Counted from the stretch's first letter, positions 1-10,302 are shown. The stretch is DNA of 64,000 nt from Plotosus lineatus (GCA_024760905.1 CM045729.1:57040580-57104579), one strand, 5' to 3'. Made by a program: numbers and translations. The notes: generated from the sequence alone by a model not told the origin.

Positions 1-24
1 TTAAACGGCACTGAACCACAAACA

Positions 25-599
25 GGAATGCTACTGTAAGGGAAATGACAGAATGGGCTCAGCAGTACTTCCAGAAACCATTGTCAGTGAACACAATCCA
101 CCGTGCCATCCGCCATTGCCAGCTGTAACTCTACAGTACAAAGAAGAAACCATTTCTAAACAGGACCCAGAAGTACAGGTATTTTCTCTGGCTTAGGGGT
201 CATTTAAAACCACATATGCTCCCATCCAGACGTCATCTCTTTCAGAGAAGACCTTGCATTTTTCAACATGATCATCCCAGACTACATGCTGCATTAATGA
301 CAGCATCATGGCTGCGGAGGAAAAGGATCTGGGTATTGAACTGGCCAGCCTGCAGTCCATATCTTTCACCTATAGAGAACATTTGGCGCATCATAAAGAG
401 AAAGGTGCAACAAAGAAGGCCCAAGACAGTTGAATAGTTAGAGGCCTGTATTAGACAACAATGGGACAGCATTCCTCTTTATAAACTTGAGAAACTTGTC
501 TTCTCGGTCCTCAGACGTTTGCAGACTGTTGCAGGAAGAAGATGCCTCACAGTGGACAATGCTCTATCCCAGCTTTTTTGGAGATTTGTTGGCACCATG
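25..599 (+). pseudogene. Tc1-like (DD34E) transposase pseudogene
   Basis: Cut-and-paste transposase that would bind the terminal repeats and excise the element. Positions 25-180 translate in pieces to the helix-turn-helix linker region (QKPLSVNTIHRAIRHCQL), followed by a stop. The segment then jumps to the second catalytic aspartate region (FQHDHPRLHAA, about 256-290), then to WPACSPYLSPIENIW with the catalytic glutamate of the PIEN motif (about 343-386), and on to the C-terminal helices up to about 600. The first catalytic aspartate block is missing, consistent with an internal deletion near 180-215. A TAG at 436 breaks the frame although similarity continues beyond it. Confidence 0.8.
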
Positions 600-627
600 A
601 AATTTAAAATCAACATATTTTTTTCCA

Positions 628-981
628 GTGGGGGCAGTGGTGGTCTAGTGGTATAAGGCGCTGGATTGTTGATCCAAAGGTTGGGGGTTCAAGTCCCACT
701 CTGCACAAGGTTGTCACTGTCCCCCCCAGTGGAGCTAACTGGGTTATCAAAGGCCAGCCATGTCTCTCACTGTCTATGGTGAGAGGCATGTAAAAGAACC
801 ATTGCTGATTTTCGACAAGAGTAGGCTGCAAAGCCGTCAGCGTGTTTCCGCCCTGCGATGGCCTGACGAGCTGTCCAGGGTGTACTCTGCCCTCGCCCGA
901 AGTTGGCTGGGATGGGCACCAGCCTCCCCGTGACCCAAATTAGGATTAAGCGGGTACAGAAAATGAACTGAATGAATGATG
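628..981 (+). mobile_element. tRNA-derived SINE, type A (L2-like tail), full length
   Basis: Starts with a tRNA-like head: box A-like TGGTCTAGTGG and box B-like GGTTCAAGTCC, the internal RNA polymerase III promoter. The shared body follows (CTAACTGGGTTATCAAAGG, CACTGTCTATGGTGAGAGGC, ACCATTGCTGA), then the L2-like tail with AATTAGGATTAAG and a GAATGAATGA end. A perfect 12-bp target-site duplication, ATATTTTTTTCC, flanks it at 616-627 and 982-993. It sits inside the Tc1-like remnant, so it is the younger insertion. It is non-autonomous and has no coding capacity. Confidence 0.93.
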
Positions 982-1143
982 ATATTTTTTTCCTCAAAAT
1001 GATACATTTTCACAGTTTATACTTTTGACCTGTCATCTCTGTTCTATTCAGAATAAAATATTTAAATTTGGCACTTCCATATTATTGAATTCAGTTTTTA
1101 TACACAGTTTGTATAGTGTCCCAACTTTTTTTGGAATCCGGTT

Positions 1144-1705
1144 TGAAGCTTTCAGCTTAATCATAATCTAACCATTGTTCCTTATTTTTAGTTGTTATTG
1201 TATAACAAGTCATATCCAATATCACCCTAGAGATCTGAGCCCATTAATATGAATGGTATTTATTAAAGAATGTACTGTAGTTATACTGTAGGTTAGAAGG
1301 TTTAATTCAGCTATTAGCTTGTGCAGTTGATGCAAGTTTTTAAATTAATTTCTCTTTTTATTTGTACTGCACAATTTCAACAATATAATAAAGCAGCTTT
1401 ACAGAGATATAACATAGAAATTCTGGATATAAATTTTTACAAATACCTGTTGTTGGGTAATGATACACTGTAGTAATACTGTAATGGTGTTTCTGATCTT
1501 TTCATAAGGTATCAGAGGAGTTGCAGTTACCTGACTTGGAGCACCTGGGTCCAATGGTCTACAGGATATAAAAGCTCCAGTTTCCTGCCTGCCAGTCTCT
1601 CTATGTCTCTACCAGTACCTATGCTCTACTCATTTAGCTAGTTTTTTTTATTAGGTCTTGCTCCGCTTACATTTAAACTACTGATGCCACTGACAGTCAA
1701 CAGTC
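1144..1705. other. AT-rich intergenic or intronic DNA, no gene recognised
   Basis: No similarity recognised. A CCAAT (1551-1555) and a TATAAAAG (1567-1574) lie close together and could be a chance promoter-like pair or part of an old LTR. No coding sequence follows. Confidence 0.4.
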
Positions 1706-1893
1706 TTCTTCATCTTTTCCTTTCAGCTGTTCTCTTCAGGGGTTGCCACAGCAAATCATTTGCCTCCATCTCACCCTATCCTCTGCATCTTCTTCTCTTA
1801 CACCAACTACCTTTAAGTCCTTCTTCACCACATCCATAAATCTCCTCTTTGGTCTTCCTCTAGGGCTTCTGTCTGGTAATCGCCCCCCCCCAC
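1706..1893 (-). mobile_element. RTE-clade LINE, 3'-terminal fragment
   Basis: On the minus strand this gives the RTE C-terminal motif (RRFMDVVKKDLKVVG, then VRWRQM) and the terminal untranslated end, matching 48769-48960 of the longer copy. The LINE terminus is at the 1706 side. At about 1893 it stops at a C-run and meets an RTE piece in the opposite orientation. Confidence 0.85.
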
Positions 1894-2572
1894 TGATGAT
1901 GAGCTGAATGAGCTGATGATTGAGGAAAATGAGAGAGAACAAAGAGTAGAAGAGGTGACCGTTGTGGACCAGGAAGTAGAAAAGATTAGTAAGGGTGAAG
2001 TGAGGAGGGAATTAAAGAGGATGAAGGGTGGAAAGGCAGTTGGCCCTGATGACAGCGTGTGCAGGCAGGTTGGAATGATTGGAGAAAAGTGTCCGGTGGG
2101 ATGTGTGATAGGAGGGTATCGGCAAGAATGAAAGGAAAAGTGTACAAAACGGTGATGAGGCCAGCGATATTGTATGGTTTAAAAACAGTGGCATTGAGGA
2201 AAAGACAGGAGGCAGAGCTGGAGGTAGCAGAGATGAAAATGTTGAGGTTCTCTTTGGGAGTAACGAGGATGGATAGGTCAGGAATGAGTACATCAGAGGG
2301 ACAGCACATGTAAGATGTTTTGGAGACAAAGTCAGAGAGGCTAGATTGAGATGGTTTGGACATGTACAGAGGAGGGATAGTGAGTATACTGGTAGTAGGG
2401 TGCTGAGGTTGGAACTACCAGGCAGAAGGCCTAGAGGAAGACCAAAGAGAAGATTTCTGGATGTGGTGAAGGTGGACATGAAGGTAGTTGGAGTAAAAGC
2501 AGAAGCTGGAGGCAGATCATTTGCTGTGGCAACCCCTGAGGGGAACAGCCTAAAGGAAAAGAAGAAGACCCA
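1894..2572 (+). pseudogene. RTE LINE ORF2 remnant with most of the reverse transcriptase deleted
   Basis: Begins just before the reverse transcriptase domain (EVEKISKGEVRRELKRMKGG, AVGPDD), then jumps at about 2053-2055 to sequence that in the 48.8-50.2 kb copy lies about 900 bases further on. The junction GATGACA/GCGTGTGC shares about one base with both parents. It continues through the region after the thumb (KGKVYKTVMRPAILYGLKTV, LGVTRMDR), the WFGHVQRRDSEY and RGRPKRRFLDVV motifs, and ends in the RTE 3' terminus ending AAGAAGAAG at 2559-2567. The catalytic motifs are absent, so the product is dead. Confidence 0.85.
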
Positions 2573-3203
2573 AGATGTAGTATATGTGTGTGCTCTTTCC
2601 TCTGCTTTTATAAGTCACCCTATGCTCCTGTCTCTTCTGGAAGAAAGTATTCACCACAGCCATTTCGATAATTTTGCAAATCTATCAACATTTGTTCTTC
2701 TGTGTTCCTGTTCTGGATATCAAACCGCCCATCTCTTCCTTGTCCCTTCTGTTGCCTGCACCAACATGTCCATTGAAGTCTGCACCAATGACCACGCTTT
2801 CAGGTTTGGTGGTTTATGCATCACTTCATCTAACTCACTCCAAAATCGCTCCTTATCTTCTAGCTTACATCCTGCCTGTAGGGCATAAGCACTAATAACA
2901 TTGAACATCACGCCTTCAATTTGTAACTTGAGACTCATCACTCTGTCTGACATTCTTTTCACTTTTAGAACATTCCTGACAAACTCCTCCTTCAAGATGA
3001 ATCCTAATTCATTCTCTTCCCATCCACACCATGATAAAACACCTTAAATCCTGCTCCGAAGTTTCTAGCCTTGCTACCTTTCCACCTGGTCTTCTGAGAT
3101 TACAGTTGTCCACCTTCCTCCTCTGCATCATGTCAGCCAGCTCCCTAGCTTTTCCTGTCATAGTTGCAACATTCAAAGTCCCTACTCTTGATTCTAGACT
3201 CAT
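2573..3203 (-). pseudogene. RTE LINE apurinic-like endonuclease pseudogene
   Basis: The endonuclease nicks target DNA to prime reverse transcription. Reading from 3203 leftwards: RVGTLNVATMTGKARELADM (N-terminal strand with the conserved asparagine), a frame break near 3080-3000, ILKEEFVRNVLKVKRMSDRV, MSLKLQIEGVMFNVISAYA, ERFWSELDEVM, then a segment ending RVTYKS...YIL near 2585, typical of the domain's C-terminus. At least two frame changes and substitutions at expected metal-binding positions make it inactive. The similarity is recalled, not searched. Confidence 0.8.
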
Positions 3204-3430
3204 GCCTTTCCTCTTCTCTCTCCGCCTATGGACATACCTCCCGCCTCTCCTTCTTTGACCAACACCCTGTTGGTTAACGGTTATATGGCGGTTGTTGTTA
3301 ACCCTGGCCTCGACCGATCCGGTTTGGAAGTCATATTAATGATTCGCATGTTTGATTTGGCATAGGTTTTACGTCGGATGCCCTTCTTGATACAACCCTC
3401 TGCATTTATCCGGGCTTGGGACCGGCATGG
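2573..3430 (-). mobile_element. RTE LINE 5' part: 5' UTR plus endonuclease
   Basis: On the minus strand, 3430-3260 is a 5' untranslated leader containing GGGCATCCGACGTAAAACCT, followed by an AP-endonuclease-like reading region to 2573. Together with the minus-strand 3' end at 1706-1893 this may be one insertion into which the plus-strand piece at 1894-2572 landed, with the reverse transcriptase portion lost. It is the only RTE 5' leader in the window and so the reference for the type B SINE comparison. Confidence 0.8.
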
Positions 3431-3900
3431 GAAAGAACACTGGCTGAAAGACCCCCACCCTCCATCCCCACCCCACCCCACCCCCGCCCAGCTTTGCCAC
3501 TGAGAATAGTATCCCATAAATTATGGAGTAGTTCATTTGTGATTTACATAAATAATTTAAGTTTATAAACCCTGCATCTTATTTTTGTCATAGCTTAAGA
3601 GCCAGTTTATGTCAAAATCTGTATAATTATCCCTAATGAGCAAGCCTGAGGATATAGAGTTGAAGCCTGAGGTGACATTAGGATTAAACCTTGAGAGGAA
3701 TCAGTCTCAAAAGGGTAATTCAACTCATTTGGGGGATATCCAATAGAAATAACTTGCTTCTATAACTATGCGCCATATGGTCAAAAATTGCAATTGTTTA
3801 TGCAGGAGATTCATTATATCTATAATATGACAGCTCTTTTGTTCAGGGTCTGTATTTGCAGGAGGCTTTTATCTGTTCACTTGTACCTGGCTTAAAAGAC
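3431..3900. other. Unannotated AT-rich DNA
   Basis: After a short C-rich stretch near 3460-3490 there is no recognisable coding or repeat signature up to the next SINE. Confidence 0.4.
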
Positions 3901-4224
3901 ATTCTTTCATTCTCTGAGCCACTTAATCCTAATTAGGGTCAAAGGGAGTCTTGCATCTATCTCAGCCAATTCTGGGCGAGGGCAGCGTACACCCTGGACT
4001 CCTCGCCAAGCCATCACAGGGCAGAAACATACTGATGTTTTTTATGAACGACAGCAATGGTTGTTTTACATGGCCCTCACCGCAGACAGTAAGATGCATG
4101 GCTTACTTTTGATAACCCAGTTCGCTGCACTGGGGGGACAGCAGTGACAACAGTTGACAGTAAGGCTTGATCCCAACTTTGGGATCAGTAATCCAGCACC
4201 CTTCTACCAAGCCACCACTGCCCC
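3901..4224 (-). mobile_element. tRNA-derived SINE, type A, inverted and diverged
   Basis: Reverse complement of the family: L2-like tail at the left (GAGCCACTTAATCCTAATTA), shared body (AGCAATGGTTGTTTTACATG; TTGATAACCCAGTT) and tRNA-like head at the right ending CCACCACTGCCCC. It is more diverged than the copy at 628. A possible degraded duplication is TAAAAGA (3893-3899) and TAAAGGA (4225-4231). Confidence 0.85.
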
Positions 4225-4652
4225 TAAAGGAGAATACAGAATTTGTTAAAATTTAATCTCAATCAAAACTCTATGTCTGAAATCTGTCTGTGTGCAAAAT
4301 CTTAGACCAATACCTGCTATTTTAACGATTCTATGGGCAGTTATTTTCAAACTGCATCTCAGAATGATGTTAAGGCCCACATTAACATGGAGGATAGGGC
4401 GAATAATTTTCACCACTTTTTCAAAAACTTCTGAAAAACATTTTGTCAATAAGTTAGTTTTGTTCCAATACTTTGAAACGGTTTTCAGTAAAAAATTTCA
4501 GCATAAAGTGATTTAAGAGAGACCAGAAAGGCACTGCAATTTCATGAAAATATGACAAAAATCCACAATTTCTTCTCTTCTAAAAGTCTCAGCTGCTTTT
4601 CAGGCCATGTTTCTTTTCTTTTAATCAGATAGAACTTTGTCATGACTATCAA
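4225..4652. other. Unannotated AT-rich DNA
   Basis: No gene or repeat family recognised. Confidence 0.35.
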
Positions 4653-4738
4653 ATTGTCAACTGAGAATTAACAAGGTCTATTTGCCATTTCATTCAAATA
4701 CATAGCAGATTAAACCTTGTTAATTCTCTTTTGACGAA
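4653..4738. mobile_element. Tiny palindromic MITE-like element, about 86 bp
   Basis: Terminal inverted repeats of about 24 bases (left TTGTCAACTGAGAATTAACA at 4654; right TGTTAATTCTCTTTTGACGA ending near 4737) enclose a core with CATTTCATTCAAATA. The same repeats and core recur at 18186-18266. No target duplication could be fixed, so the class is uncertain. Confidence 0.55.
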
Positions 4739-4914
4739 ATGTTGCATTGTTATCTGTTTTCATTGTTTTAAAAAAAAATCTCTTCTGTGAAGGCTTGTTT
4801 TTTCTATGACCCTTTGGGAGTCCTCTCATCTTTCTGTTGTCCTCCCATAACTTTAATATCCTCTCACAACCTTTTTGCCCAGAAATCACTGGAATATTTG
4901 CCTTATAGAAAGGG

Positions 4915-5063
4915 AGAGCAGGCGTGGCCTGGTGGTAAGGCACTGGCTCACTGATCCCAAGGTTGGGGGTTCAAACTCCACGCTCAACAGGTTGTCACTG
5001 TCCTCCCAGTGCAGCGAACTGGGTTATCAAAGGCTATCAAATGTTGCTCACTTTTCCTTATGT
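4915..5063 (+). mobile_element. SINE head fragment (tRNA-like head and start of shared body)
   Basis: Carries the box A-like TGGCCTGGTGG, box B-like GGTTCAAACTCC and body to GGGTTATCAAAGG at 5022-5034. Similarity to the family fades after about 5063, where a different repeat begins. Either a 3'-truncated SINE or the front half of a chimeric element. Confidence 0.75.
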
Positions 5064-5537
5064 ATCCTTACCAGCAGCTTACCTATTTCTAGATCAGTGG
5101 GCAGGTCTTTTGGACCTGTGATGGGATTAGGCGTCCCAGCCACCACAAGTGTCCACTGTCATGTGTGCGTGCCACAAGACAGTCGGTAACAGTAGGACCT
5201 GTCTATCTACGCATGCGAAGACTGGATCCGGATGATTGTGCAGAAGAAATCACCAAATTGGTTCAACGGACAAGAAGGTGGACCCAGCAAAACGTCATGG
5301 GGTGCAACCAGGGCACAGTGAGACACACAGGACACTACTGGCCATCCACTGCATCCTGACCTGTCTCCAGCCGTCTCGACTATGTCATGCCACTAGACTC
5401 AGATAGACCGGGACGAGAAAGTGAGGCTGACGATCTGCGCAACTCTCCTTCACTTAAATCCAAGCGAAATCCATGACTTCACCCATACCGCATGATATGA
5501 AGTCATGGTAATCTTCGTTCTTGAAGGACAAACAACA
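5064..5537 (+). repeat. Unclassified repeat or retroelement fragment ending in an AAC tail
   Basis: About 470 bases with more CpG than the flanks and a 3' end GGACAAACAACAACA, like a short tandem tail of a non-LTR element. Box B-like GGTTCAACGG occurs near 5260. It begins where the SINE head stops. No coding domain recognised. Orientation is inferred from the tail only. Confidence 0.4.
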
Positions 5538-6241
5538 ACATATTTCCAGATTTATTATTTATAAGTGAATCAAGAAATGTTTATGTTTTTTTAAATTATT
5601 TTATTGTTAAATTGCTTTTATTATTTTTAGTTTATTGTTTTTAATTTGATTATAATAATATTATATACATCATATAATGCATGAAGACTGGTAATTCAGA
5701 AACTGTTTCTTTCAACTTACTTGCTGGCAAAAGATCGCTTATCAGTTTCACTAGATTGACCTTTATTCTGGCGGGTGAGAGATGGTCAAAACAAGTTGGA
5801 TAGTTTTTAAGAGCTAACTGATATATGCTAGCTGCTTACAAAAGAACAATGCTCTTTGAATATCTCCATATGATGCTATACTTTATAGTCATATAAATCA
5901 ATGGCCCTGGAGTTACTCTCCCATTAGTTCCCCACTGCACATGGAGGAGAACTTACGTATGTTATTTTCTAATCACATGTGTAGCTATTTGCACTTTGTA
6001 ATTATTGCCCTTACACTGTTATTTGAAAGTGTGTTACTATCTTTAGCTGAGAGCTGTTCTGGTGATTTATTTTATATACAGAAGTAAGTTCTACCAAAGG
6101 CAGTAGCATTGTTTTATATACATATGAAAAAAACCCAGAGCAGAACATTTTATGTTCCACTGGTTGCACTTTTTTTTTTTTTAATCAAAAAGCTGCTCAT
6201 CCAAAATGTATAGGACATCCAATGAGACCACTTGTTATATA
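5538..6241. other. AT-rich DNA, no gene recognised
   Basis: Long A/T runs and no family recognised. The last two bases form the TA next to the Tc1-like element end. Confidence 0.35.
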
Positions 6242-6492
6242 CAGTTGTGTTCAAATTAACAGAGGTGTGCTTAAAAAGTGAATAAACCTCAAAATCCTTA
6301 TAATACTTTTATTTTCCTACACACAACTGCATTGGGTACACTACACATTCTATTCCAAATTAAAACATGAAGAAAATATAAAATTTGTCATAGTCCTTTA
6401 AAATAGTTGAAGAAAAGTGAATGTTACGTGCTTAAAAAAATAGCAGTGTCCGCATTTCTTCTTTGCAAACTCATACATTCACTGTAGGACCA

Positions 6493-6826
6493 GTGGTGTC
6501 CTGGTGGTAAAGGTGCTGGATCATTGATCCTAAGGTTGGGGGTTCGCGCCCCATTCTCAATGGGTTGTCACTGTCCCCCCAGTTCAGCCAACTGGGTTGT
6601 CAAAGCCCGGCCATGTCTCTCATAGTCTATGGTGTGAGGCATGTACAAGAACCATTGCTGACTTTCGACAAGAGTAGGCTGCATAGTCATCAGAGTGTTT
6701 CTGCCCTGCAATGGCCTGGCAAGGTGTACTCTGCCCTCACCCAAAGTTGGCTGGGATGGGTGCCAGTCTCCTTGTGACCCATATTAGGATTAAACAGTTA
6801 CAGAAAATGAACAGAAATGGATGAAA
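6493..6826 (+). mobile_element. tRNA-derived SINE, type A, inserted in a Tc1-like element
   Basis: Head (GTGGTGTCCTGGTGG, GGTTCGCGCC), shared body and L2-like tail (ATTAGGATTAAACAG, ending AATGGATGAAA). A 16-bp target-site duplication with one mismatch, ATTCACTGTAGGACCA at 6477-6492 and ATTCACTGTAGAACCA at 6827-6842, proves the boundaries. Confidence 0.92.
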
Positions 6827-6842
6827 ATTCACTGTAGAACCA

Positions 6843-7860
6843 CTGAACAAATATTTAGTTGTATAACCATTGTTTCTGAAAACTGCTCCACATCTGTGTT
6901 GTATGGAGTCAACCAACATCTGTCACCTGTGAACAGGTATCCCAGTCCAGGATGATTAGACATCAATTCTCCACAGTTCTTCTGGATTTCTTGGTTTTGC
7001 ATCAGAAATGGCATTTTTGATGTCATCCCACAAGTTTTCTATTGGATTAGGTCCCTGCTCCATAACGTCAATCTCTTTGGTCTGAACTCAAGATGTTGCC
7101 CACTTACTGGTGTATTTTGGGGCAGTTGTTCTGTTGGAACATCCATTTCAAGGGCATTTCCTTTTTAGCATAAGGCAGCACAAGCTCTTTAATTATTCTG
7201 ATGTATTGAAACTGATCCATGATCCTTGGTATGAGATAAATATGCCCGACTCCGTATTATAAGAAACATCCCCATATCATGATGCTTGCACCACCTTTAT
7301 TCACTGTCTTCACAGTTTACTTTGGCTTGAATTCAGTGTTTGGGGGTCGACTAGTTGGCCACTAGACCCAAAAATAACAATCTGATGAAAGTAACCATTT
7401 TTCTTTATATCAGTCAATGTGCTCTTTAGCAGATTATAACCTCTTCAAAACGTCTTTTTTTTTTTTTTTTTTTTACAGTGGGACTTTGCGGGGACTTCTT
7501 GCCAATATTTTGGCTTCAGCTAGGCGTCTTCTAATAATAACAGGACTCACAGGTAACTCTAGACCTTCGTTGATCTTCCTGGAGCTGATTGTTGGCTGAG
7601 TCCTTACCATTTTGGCTGTTCCATCCATTCGAATGGTAGATTTTCACTTTCTTCCACATCTTTCAGGTTTTGGTTGCCATTTTAAAGCATTTGCGATCAT
7701 TTTAGCTGAGCAGCCTCTCATTTTCGGCACTTCTTTTTTTTTTTTTTTCCTTGCTCAAGTCAACTTTTCATTCAAAGGTATGCTGTTCTTCTGAACAATG
7801 TCCGGAATGACCTATTTTCCTCAGAATGTCAGAGAGAATCGCTCTATAATCAGCATGTAC
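6843..7860 (-). pseudogene. Tc1-like transposase pseudogene (minus strand)
   Basis: Reading leftwards: N-terminal helix-turn-helix region near 7860-7500 (decayed), a central block near 7240-7100 giving RIMDQFQYIRIIKELVLPYA and KWMFQQN, where the second catalytic aspartate is now asparagine, then PIENLWDDIKNAI near 7050-7010 with the catalytic glutamate, and the C-terminus VDSIQHRCGAVFRNNGY near 6915-6865. Several frame changes, stops and the lost aspartate make it inactive. The C-terminus is adjacent to the SINE insertion. Confidence 0.8.
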
Positions 7861-8080
7861 AACATGTGCTGCCTTCCTTTCTTAAAAAAGGACAACAATC
7901 GGCATCGGAATTTCAAAGAATGAATGACGTCACTGATTGAACTCCACACTACTATCATTTTGAACACGCCCCTTTCATTTAGTGATTCAATTACAGTACA
8001 AAGAATCAGCAGCATACATATCATGACTGTTGGGTCTGTTGGATTCTATTCCTCTACTGCACCTGTTAGTAAATTATTTG

Positions 8081-9000
8081 CCCCTCCCTTTTTAAATCTG
8101 ACATGTTTAAAGGTTGTTGTTTTTTCAAGGAAAAGTCTTAGCACAGTAACCCCATACAATGTTCTTTGAGGTAACTTCAGCACATGCATTTGGTATTTCT
8201 CTCCTTATTCCTAGTAAATGTATTCTAATTTTTCATTTACAGTTTATTTATGCTAAATATGCTAATAGCAGCAATGGCCACAACAGCAGGGCACCATGGC
8301 GAGTTGTTCACTGCTGGCTGTGGACGATAATGAGGTACTTGTGCAATGAGTGACGGGGCTGCTGTTTTCACAGGAGGGATCACAGTGGGGCTGCTCCCCT
8401 CCTAGCACATGGCCCCTCTGGCTCCTCTATTATGTTCAACAAAGAATGCACTCCTTAGAGGCACTGACAACATTCCACCACAACTGCTGAACTCTGCTGC
8501 TCTCAAAGGGAGAAATCAAGAAAAAATTGATACTGTTAAGCCGCGGTTTAGGTTCTCAAGGTTACCAGATAAAGGCAATGCCGTTTCACACAGGTTTTTA
8601 TTCTTGCATTTCTAGTAGAAAAATGACGAGGTCACAGCAAGTGCTGTTAAAGGTTGTTGTGTGGGTGGTGAAAAGTGTTCTGTGTGGAGTCTGTATGTAA
8701 AACTCTGGCCATTCTGGCTTAAAGGGCATGTTCATAAAAAAGAAACTCCAGGGCTAAATTAATTCATAAAGTCTAAAGTGGAGCTGAAATCCACTAAAAT
8801 GAGAAAGAGGCAAACCAAGAAGCCTTCTGCCCTTTGTATCAAGAATTGACTTTTCAGTTATTGCATTTAGTAAGAGTTAATATTGTATGTACTGCTTTTC
8901 TGTAGTGTGTTTTAGGGATTGAGAGATGTACCATAACCTATACACATCAGCTTAGATCAGTGCTCAGTCTGGGCGTTCTCTGTATCTTCTTCCCTGCCAG
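8081..9000. other. Unannotated DNA
   Basis: Slightly more GC-rich around 8270-8530 but with no convincing exon. Nothing recognised. Confidence 0.35.

Positions 9001-9044
<44 letters not shown>
9001..9044. repeat. (TAA)n microsatellite
   Basis: About 14 uninterrupted trinucleotide units. Confidence 0.95.
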
Positions 9045-9045
<1 letters not shown>

Positions 9046-10030
9046 TCATAGCATTTCATTGACAAGACAAATCCATATACACTATTTATGCTACCGTTTT
9101 ACTTTTCCATTTCCTCCGAGCCAGAGCATTTCGGGTTTTTTTTTTATTTTTTTTTGTTTTTTTGTTTTTTTTGGGGGGGGGGGTTCCCTCTGTATTTTTG
9201 TTGTGGTTTCCAGGCTGAACGTGGGTGTCACACTGGCTGTGTACCCAAAGTTCCACTGACTTTCATCCTCAGAAACTCATGGCTACATTGTGAGGTTTTT
9301 CTTTTTCTGTAAATGCTCTGGTAAACGTCCATGGCACTGCACTGGTACAGTAGATGGCTGTGTGGGGTGGCCTCCGTTAACATTGCTCCGGGTCTCCTCT
9401 GTCATTTCCTCACCGCTAGCACTCCCACTGAGCAGATGACACACTGTAAGACCTCTCTCATCTCTGCCATTACTAGGGTGGAGTATGTGGAGAAACTGTG
9501 CTGTACTGAAGCCACACTTTAGCTGGTTATACTACAATAGAGTAATGAACAATATGCTACTTCTTTTTCACTCCAGAGATACAAAGAATTTATTAATATA
9601 ACTATAGATTAGAATTATAGATTTGTGCAGACATAACATAAAGGTTTGAAAAATCCATGAGGTTAATTGAAGTATAGTTGATGTATCGAAGAAGCCTTCT
9701 TTTTTTTTTTTTTTTTTTTTTTTTTGAAGAGCAAGCCAAGCTAAATACTGTAGTACCGTTGACTGCCTTGGCCACTCCCAGCCATGATTCAACAGCTTGT
9801 TAAATGATGGGCAGAAGACCTTAAGTGGTTCCTATCTAGAAACAGCAGAGATTTGCTCCCTCCACCCACCCTCGCCCCAGAAAAAAACCACGCATGCATA
9901 CTCAAGCACTCATTCTTGCGAGGGCTTCCTGCAGTCTTCGCCCACTTGTCCACAGCAACCCACCCACCCACGTCCTCCTCCACCCCACTCTTCCTCTCAG
10001 TGGCTGCCAGCCCTTCCCTTAGCCCAGCAC
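9045..10030. other. AT-rich DNA with homopolymer runs
   Basis: Thymine runs at 9136-9170 followed by a G-run at 9171-9183, and a T-run at 9699-9725. No gene recognised. C-rich DNA near 9855-10025 leads into a CA array. Confidence 0.4.
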
Positions 10031-10075
10031 ACCCACACACACACACACACACACACCAACACACACACATACACA
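10028..10075. repeat. (CA)n microsatellite
   Basis: Imperfect CA dinucleotide array. Confidence 0.95.
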
Positions 10076-10302
10076 CGCCTTCTTTTTTCCACAGGACAGG
10101 TCATCCTCAGTTCAGGCACTCGAAAGACAGTTTCACTGAGAAAAACAATGCAAGAAAGTTACTGAACGTTTGCACTAAGAAAAATTAGTGCTTTTTTTAA
10201 AGTAGAGAAATGAAAACAAAATGAATAACTTGTAATTTAAGAGTCTCCTGAGTAGCAAGCAAACAGAAGGGAAAGGGCAACTGTAGGTGGGTGCTGTATG
10301 TA

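Larger units (their letters stand above)
1..1143 (+). mobile_element. Tc1/mariner-like DNA transposon remnant, cut by the window edge and split by a SINE
   Basis: The left part encodes pieces of a Tc1-type transposase. The right part, after the SINE at 628-981, is AT-rich and closes with GTCCCAACTTTTTTTGGAAT at 1118-1137, which resembles the terminal inverted repeat of common teleost Tc1-like elements (recalled, not searched). Removing the SINE and one copy of its duplication restores continuity. The left terminal repeat lies outside the window. The copy is old and cannot be active. Confidence 0.85.
6242..8080 (-). mobile_element. Tc1/mariner-like transposon remnant, inverted, split by a SINE
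   Basis: The left end is TA followed by CAGTTGTGTTCAAA, as in a teleost Tc1-like family I recall with ends reading CAGTTGTGTTCAAAATAAT. The AT-rich leader, the transposase (minus strand) and the far flank (CACACTACTATCATTTTGAA near 7945) follow in the expected order. The right terminal repeat could not be placed; the end at about 8080 is an estimate. Thymine runs at 7445-7463 and 7734-7748 are expanded inside the gene region. Confidence 0.82.

Noticed and set aside
640..700. tRNA-gene-like sequence with A and B boxes
   Set aside because: It is the head of a dispersed SINE with target-site duplication, not a stand-alone tRNA; the same applies to the other SINE heads.
1551..1574. CCAAT and TATAAAAG promoter-like pair
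   Set aside because: Spacing is short, no downstream gene, and such words are expected by chance in AT-rich DNA.
4710..4943. 77-codon minus-strand frame considered as another transposase fragment
   Set aside because: Lys/Arg-rich but no Tc1 motif could be aligned; overlaps the palindromic element and a SINE head.
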